A DNA stretch of 15,570 nt from DATATV01 sp035551355 (GTDB taxonomy: Bacteria; Actinomycetota; Actinomycetes; Mycobacteriales; Pseudonocardiaceae). Position 1 is the stretch's first letter. Every line of letters begins with the position of its first letter. Both the position numbers and the translations under genes were made by a program. The stretch lies in the NCBI GenBank assembly GCA_035551355.1, contig DASZNF010000104.1, forward strand, positions 1 to 15,570, given 5' to 3'. Positions 12,111-15,570 of the stretch are shown in pieces. Under the pieces are notes generated by a model that saw only the letters and a list, made by a program, of their open reading frames with translations, had not been told where the DNA came from and ran no database searches.

Positions 12111-14650
12111 CCGACATGCTTTCCCTTGCCTGGCAAACGATTCGCGGCCGGCGGGCCGGGTTCGTGGCCGCGTTCGTCGCGGTGTTCTGCGGTGCGGCCC
12201 TGCTCACCGCGTGCGGGGTGTTCATCGACTCCGGACTGCGCGCGGGCGTGCCGCCGGAGCGCTACGCCGGGGCCGCGGTGGTGGTCGGCGCGAACCAGTC
12301 GCTGCCCACCCCGCAGGAGGCGGCCCAGCCCTACGCCGAGCGGGTGCCGCTGCCCGCCACGGACGTCGCGCGGATCGCGAAGGTGCCCGGGGTGAAGGCC
12401 GCGATCGGCGACACCAGCGTCCCGATTGCCGTGCCCACCGGAGAAAGCGCGAAGGGCCTGCCGCCGATCTTCGGCCACGGCTGGTCCTCGGCCACGCTGG
12501 CTCCGCTCACCCTGACCGCAGGCCACGCACCGCAGAACCCCGACGAAATCGTGCTGGAGGCCGCGCTGGCCAACGAAATCGGGGCACACCCCGGCACCAC
12601 CCTGAAACTGGTGGTCGGCGGATTACCGTTGTCCGCCAACGTGGTCGGCCTCGCGGCCGCGCCATCGGACACCCCGGCCCGGCAGGACGCGGTGTACTTT
12701 CCCGACCAGCAGGCCGCCGCACTGTCCGGTCGCGCCGCGCAGGTGGACGCCATCGGCGTGCTGGCCGCGCCGGGCGTGACCGCCGACGAACTGGCCGGCC
12801 GGATTCACGCCGCGCTGCCGAACCTGAAGACCTACACCGGAAACGACCGCGCCGACGCGGAATTCCTCGACGTCGGCCAGGCCCGGTCGTTCCTGCTGGA
12901 GATCTCCGGCGCGTTCGGCGGCACCATGGTGATGATTGTGTTGTTCGTGGTGGCCGCGACTCTCGGACTGGGCATTCAGCAGCGCCGCCGGGAATTCGCG
13001 CTGCTGCGCGCCATCGCGGCCACCCCTCGCCAGGTGCACCGGCTGGTCGGCGCGGAAACGTACCTGTTGTCCACGGTGGCCGCGGTGCTCGGCACGCTGC
13101 CCGGCTACGGGCTGAGTTTCTTGCTGCGCAACGCTTTCGCCACGATCGGCGTGGTGCCGGCCGACTTCGATCTCGTGCTCGACCCGGTGCCCGCGCTGGC
13201 CGCGATCGTGGCCTGCGTGCTCACCGGGCGGCTGGCGGGGCTGATCGCGGCCCGGCGGGTGGCCAGGATCAGTCCGGTGGACGCGCTGGGCGAGGCCGCG
13301 GTGGAACCGGCGAAGCTGGGCAGGATCCGGGTCGGCATCGGCTGGCTGCTGGTGGTGCTCGCACTGGGCGCGTCGGTGGTGGTGCCGCTGCTGGTGCCGG
13401 GCGAGGCGGGCATCTCCGGTGCGGCCGGGGCGGCGCTGTTGCTGGTGATCGCGGTGGCGCTGCTCGGGCCACGGCTGCTGGCGATGGTCGGCGGGCTGGC
13501 CGGCCGGCTGCGGCTGACCACCGGCGGATTCCTGGCCGCGGCCAACACCCAGGCCAACGCGCGCCGCCTCAGTGCCGCCGGCACCCCGCTCATCCTGGGC
13601 GTGACCCTGGCCGCGGTGCAGGTGTTCACCGTGACCACGATGGGCGCGGCCGCTCAGCACCAGGCCGAGACCGGGGTGGTCGCCGACTATGTGCTCACCA
13701 GCCCCCTCGGCGGCGTGGCCCCGCAGCTGACCGGGGTGGCCACCGGCGTGCCCGGGGTGGCCGCGGTGACGCCGGTGGCGCGCACCCAGGTACTGGCCAC
13801 CTTCCACCAACTGGGCAATCCGACCACCGAGTCGTTCACCACCCAGGGCGTCACCGCCGACCGGCTGGACTCGGTGCTGAATCTCGATGTGCGGCAAGGG
13901 AATCTGGCCGCGCTGACCGGGAACACGGTGGCACTGAGCCAGACCACTGCGGCCACCATCGGGGTCAAGGTCGGTGGCACGCTCGCGTTGCACCTGGGCG
14001 ACGGCACCGTCGTGACCCCTCGGGTGATCGCGATCTACGGCAACGGCCTGGGTTTCGGCGATGTCACCCTGCCCAACGACGTGGTCATCGCGCACACCAC
14101 CACCCGGCTGGACGCGGCCGTGCTGGTCCGCGTGCGCGCCGGGGCCGACCCGGCCGCGGTGGGGGCGGCGTTGCGCGCGGCGGTGCGGGCCTATCCCACG
14201 GTGACGGTGGCCGACCGGACCGCGTTCGTGTCCGCCCAGAACGCCGCGGGCAACGGCCAATCATTGGTGAATCTGTTGCTGGACGGGGTTTTCCTCGGCT
14301 ACATCGCCATCGCGGTGGCAAACACGCTGGTGATGGCCACAGCCGCACGCGGGCGGGAGTTCGCGTTGCTGCGGCTGGTCGGCGCCGGCCGCAGGCAGGT
14401 GCGGGCGATGATGCGGGCCGAGGCACGGATCCTGATCGTCACCGCGGTGGTGGTCGGGTCGGCCGCCGCGCTGCCGCCGCTGGTCGGGGTGAGCCTTGGC
14501 CTGACCGGGTCGCCGCTGCCCAGCGTGCCGCTGTGGCCCTACCTGGGCATCGTGGCCGGTGCGGCGCTGCTGGGCTGGGCCTCGATCACCATCCCGACCC
14601 GGGTGGCCATGCGGCCCAGGCCGGTGCTGGCGATCAGCATCCGGGAGTGA
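12107..14650 (+). CDS. FtsX-fold ABC transporter permease, two FtsX modules
   Basis: This is a membrane subunit of 847 residues with duplicated FtsX/MacB-permease architecture. TM1 is at about 17-40. A large extracytoplasmic domain (45-265) leads to a first FtsX module (268-390), then further membrane segments near 411-429, 439-456 and 493-513. A second extracytoplasmic domain (520-720) and a final FtsX module (724-840) follow. Both modules carry the matching motif RREFALLRAIAATPRQVHRLV (294-314) and REFALLRLVGAGRRQVRAMM (750-769), which indicates internal duplication. Such pairs use ATP for mechanotransmission or for export of lipids and peptides, including antimicrobials; the substrate is unknown. 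The GTG at 12107 gives a GTGA overlap with the ATPase stop; the ATG at 12116 is an alternative. No two-component system or regulator of the exporter is adjacent. Confidence 0.93.
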   Translation: MTDMLSLAWQTIRGRRAGFVAAFVAVFCGAALLTACGVFIDSGLRAGVPPERYAGAAVVVGANQSLPTPQEAAQPYAERVPLPATDVARIAKVPGVKAAIGDTSVPIAVPTGESAKGLPPIFGHGWSSATLAPLTLTAGHAPQNPDEIVLEAALANEIGAHPGTTLKLVVGGLPLSANVVGLAAAPSDTPARQDAVYFPDQQAAALSGRAAQVDAIGVLAAPGVTADELAGRIHAALPNLKTYTGNDRADAEFLDVGQARSFLLEISGAFGGTMVMIVLFVVAATLGLGIQQRRREFALLRAIAATPRQVHRLVGAETYLLSTVAAVLGTLPGYGLSFLLRNAFATIGVVPADFDLVLDPVPALAAIVACVLTGRLAGLIAARRVARISPVDALGEAAVEPAKLGRIRVGIGWLLVVLALGASVVVPLLVPGEAGISGAAGAALLLVIAVALLGPRLLAMVGGLAGRLRLTTGGFLAAANTQANARRLSAAGTPLILGVTLAAVQVFTVTTMGAAAQHQAETGVVADYVLTSPLGGVAPQLTGVATGVPGVAAVTPVARTQVLATFHQLGNPTTESFTTQGVTADRLDSVLNLDVRQGNLAALTGNTVALSQTTAATIGVKVGGTLALHLGDGTVVTPRVIAIYGNGLGFGDVTLPNDVVIAHTTTRLDAAVLVRVRAGADPAAVGAALRAAVRAYPTVTVADRTAFVSAQNAAGNGQSLVNLLLDGVFLGYIAIAVANTLVMATAARGREFALLRLVGAGRRQVRAMMRAEARILIVTAVVVGSAAALPPLVGVSLGLTGSPLPSVPLWPYLGIVAGAALLGWASITIPTRVAMRPRPVLAISIRE

Positions 14651-14758
14651 ACACCCGGTCGAGCTGGATGCGACCATCGCGCAGGCGGCCGCGATCGCCC
14701 AGCCGGATCGGGTGGCCGGCGACACGCGGCGAAAATCACGTCCAGAAAATCGAACAAG

Positions 14759-14769
14759 TGTGCTAACGT
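14759..14769 (+). promoter_or_regulatory. Extended -10 promoter
   Basis: TGTGC followed by TAACGT (14764-14769) is a TANNNT -10 box with an upstream TGN extension, in the plus direction. No good -35 is present, as is usual for extended -10 promoters. Initiation would fall near 14776-14777, just before the foldable leader, giving an untranslated region of about 168 bases. Confidence 0.5.
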
Positions 14770-14779
14770 TCGAGCTACG

Positions 14780-14864
14780 TCGGACCTCCAGCCGGCGGGG
14801 ACGTTGTCCGGGGGTCGCCGGCGCGCGGCCGGCAGCCCCCGGATAGCCGACGGTGCTGGTCCGA
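14780..14864 (+). ncRNA. Candidate structured 5' leader RNA
   Basis: A closing stem TCGGACC (14780-14786) with GGTCCGA (14858-14864) encloses a GC-rich hairpin. The hairpin pairs TCCGGGGG (14807-14814) with CCCCCGGA (14836-14843), has a 2x2 internal loop, then GCCGGC (14817-14822) with GCCGGC (14828-14833), and a GCGCG apical loop. It begins about three bases after the predicted transcription start and ends 80 bases before the GNAT start codon. I do not recognise a known riboswitch class. In GC-rich DNA such stems can arise by chance. Confidence 0.35.
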
Positions 14865-14944
14865 ATCCCCTTTCACAGTTGACGTTCATCGAAAGATCAC
14901 CGGGTGCGTCATCCGCATGAGCGTGCGTAAGGTAAGAAGGCTGT

Positions 14945-15570
14945 GTGGCCGAACTCGCCGATCTGCTGCGGGAGGTGGCCGACGGCGCGCTCCCGGACGT
15001 CGGCTCCGACCTTCTTGTGATCCCGCCGCCGGACCCGAGATCCGTTGGCGTGCTGGCATTCACCGGGTGCAGCGTGGTGTCCGTGGACGCCCCGGACACC
15101 TGGGTCCGCCACCGGCTGCCCACCGGTGACCCGGCCGCCCCGCTGGCCTCGTCGTTCCTCGGCCTGCTGGCCGCGGCCACCGGCCGGGAGCCGGAGAATC
15201 TGGACGTGGTGCTGGTCGCCCGGGGCAACGGCCGGGCCTCCGGGCTGGATCTGACTCCGCTGTCCGAGGCCGACGACCACCCCCGGGTGCGCCGGGCCGA
15301 AGCGCATCGCACCGGGGTGGTCGCCTGGCGCTGCGCCGGTGGCCTGCTGGTGCTGGGCAGGGGCGTGGCCGGGCGGTGGGAGGTCGCGGTCGAGGTGGAT
15401 CCGGTCTTCCAGGGCTTCGGTCTTGGCCGCGGGTTGTTCGGCGCCGCGCTGGGGCTGGTGCCCGCGGGCGAGCCGGTGTGGGCGCAGATCGCGCCCGGCA
15501 ACGCCCAGTCGATGCGGGCCGCGCTGGGCGCCGGGTTCCAGCCGGTGGGCGCGGAGGTGCTGCTGGCCCC
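14945..15570 (+). CDS. GNAT-family N-acetyltransferase-like protein, truncated by window edge
   Basis: The frame is open for 208 codons to the right edge. The N-terminal half (1-115) resembles no domain I know by name but is well-formed protein (MAELADLLREVADGALPDVG at the start). The C-terminal half looks like a GNAT core: VAVEVDPVFQGFGLGRGLFGAAL (147-169) contains the acetyl-CoA loop QGFGLGRGL, and IAPGNAQSMRAALGAGFQPVGAEVLL (182-207) matches the late GNAT segment with N-A-x-S-x-R-x-x-L-x-x-G-F. The GTG at 14945 has AGAAGG at 14935-14940 in front of it. An overlapping ATG frame at 14917 is out of phase and lacks domain features. A TAAGGT hexamer at 14928-14933 could be a second, near-leaderless promoter. 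Substrate unknown. Confidence 0.8.
   Translation, partial: MAELADLLREVADGALPDVGSDLLVIPPPDPRSVGVLAFTGCSVVSVDAPDTWVRHRLPTGDPAAPLASSFLGLLAAATGREPENLDVVLVARGNGRASGLDLTPLSEADDHPRVRRAEAHRTGVVAWRCAGGLLVLGRGVAGRWEVAVEVDPVFQGFGLGRGLFGAALGLVPAGEPVWAQIAPGNAQSMRAALGAGFQPVGAEVLLA

Larger units (their letters stand above)
14651..14944 (+). other. Intergenic region without genes between exporter permease and GNAT gene
   Basis: No coding frame here looks real. The first 100 bases (14651-14749) show nothing I can name; only short accidental palindromes such as GCGATCGC occur. The rest holds a promoter (14759-14769), a 6-bp inverted repeat around it, a foldable GC-rich stretch (14780-14864) and an AT-richer part leading to the start of the final gene. 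No U-tailed terminator for the permease gene is evident. Confidence 0.6.

Noticed and set aside
12211..14766. 851-residue plus-strand frame within the FtsX permease gene
   Set aside because: It is an Arg/Gly-rich frame-shifted copy of the permease reading; the 12107 frame has membrane segments and FtsX motifs.
14855..14871. GGTCCGAATCC resembling a tRNA T-arm
   Set aside because: Only two stem pairs flank the loop-like CCGAAT, and no acceptor, D or anticodon arms are found around it.
14539..15501. 320-residue minus-strand frame opposite the final gene
   Set aside because: It covers the promoter, the folded leader and the GNAT-like frame and shows Ser/Pro/Arg-rich shadow composition.

Overview
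The window is GC-rich actinobacterial chromosome (GTG starts are common, overlaps of 1-4 bases are frequent, and several promoters look leaderless). An actinomycete of the Pseudonocardiales type is the best guess. This rests on a mycobacterium-like order of mptB and suf genes combined with a Streptomyces-like Rieske gene inside the suf operon. The genus cannot be fixed from the sequence alone. No tRNA, rRNA, CRISPR array, insertion sequence or phage gene was seen.

Left part (1-3247, minus strand): a three-gene unit reading leftward. It holds an MptB-like polyprenyl-phosphate-mannose alpha-1,6-mannosyltransferase, then the ATPase and the (truncated) membrane subunit of an ABC-2 type exporter. 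The same divergent layout, mannosyltransferase and ABC genes on one side and suf genes on the other, is known from the Mycobacterium tuberculosis Rv1456c-Rv1466 region.

Centre (3248-10065, plus strand): a complete SUF iron-sulfur cluster assembly operon, in the order sufR, sufB, sufD, a Rieske-type ferredoxin, sufC, sufS, sufU and a SufT/MIP18-like (DUF59) gene. Five of the seven junctions overlap by 1-4 bases. The four-cysteine repressor SufR probably senses cluster status and represses from a site that overlaps its own promoter and start codon. SufS and SufU mobilise and relay sulfur, SufBCD is the ATP-driven scaffold, and the DUF59 protein and the Rieske protein are likely accessory maturation or electron-transfer factors.

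Right part (10066-15570, plus strand): a MarR-GNAT fusion protein preceded by a 39-bp near-perfect palindrome; a regulatory intergenic region with a triple 14-bp tandem repeat and two perfect dyads; a MacB/FtsX-type ABC exporter pair (ATPase and 847-residue permease); and a 294-bp gap. That gap holds a strong extended -10 promoter followed by a foldable GC-rich leader, and then a GNAT-like acetyltransferase running off the right edge.

Most of the window is recognisable housekeeping and transport. The elements that may be undescribed are non-coding: the folded leader at 14780-14864, the 10131-10169 palindrome, the repeat/dyad cluster at 11113-11240, and the apparent coincidence of SufR operator, -10 box and leaderless start at 3331-3346.
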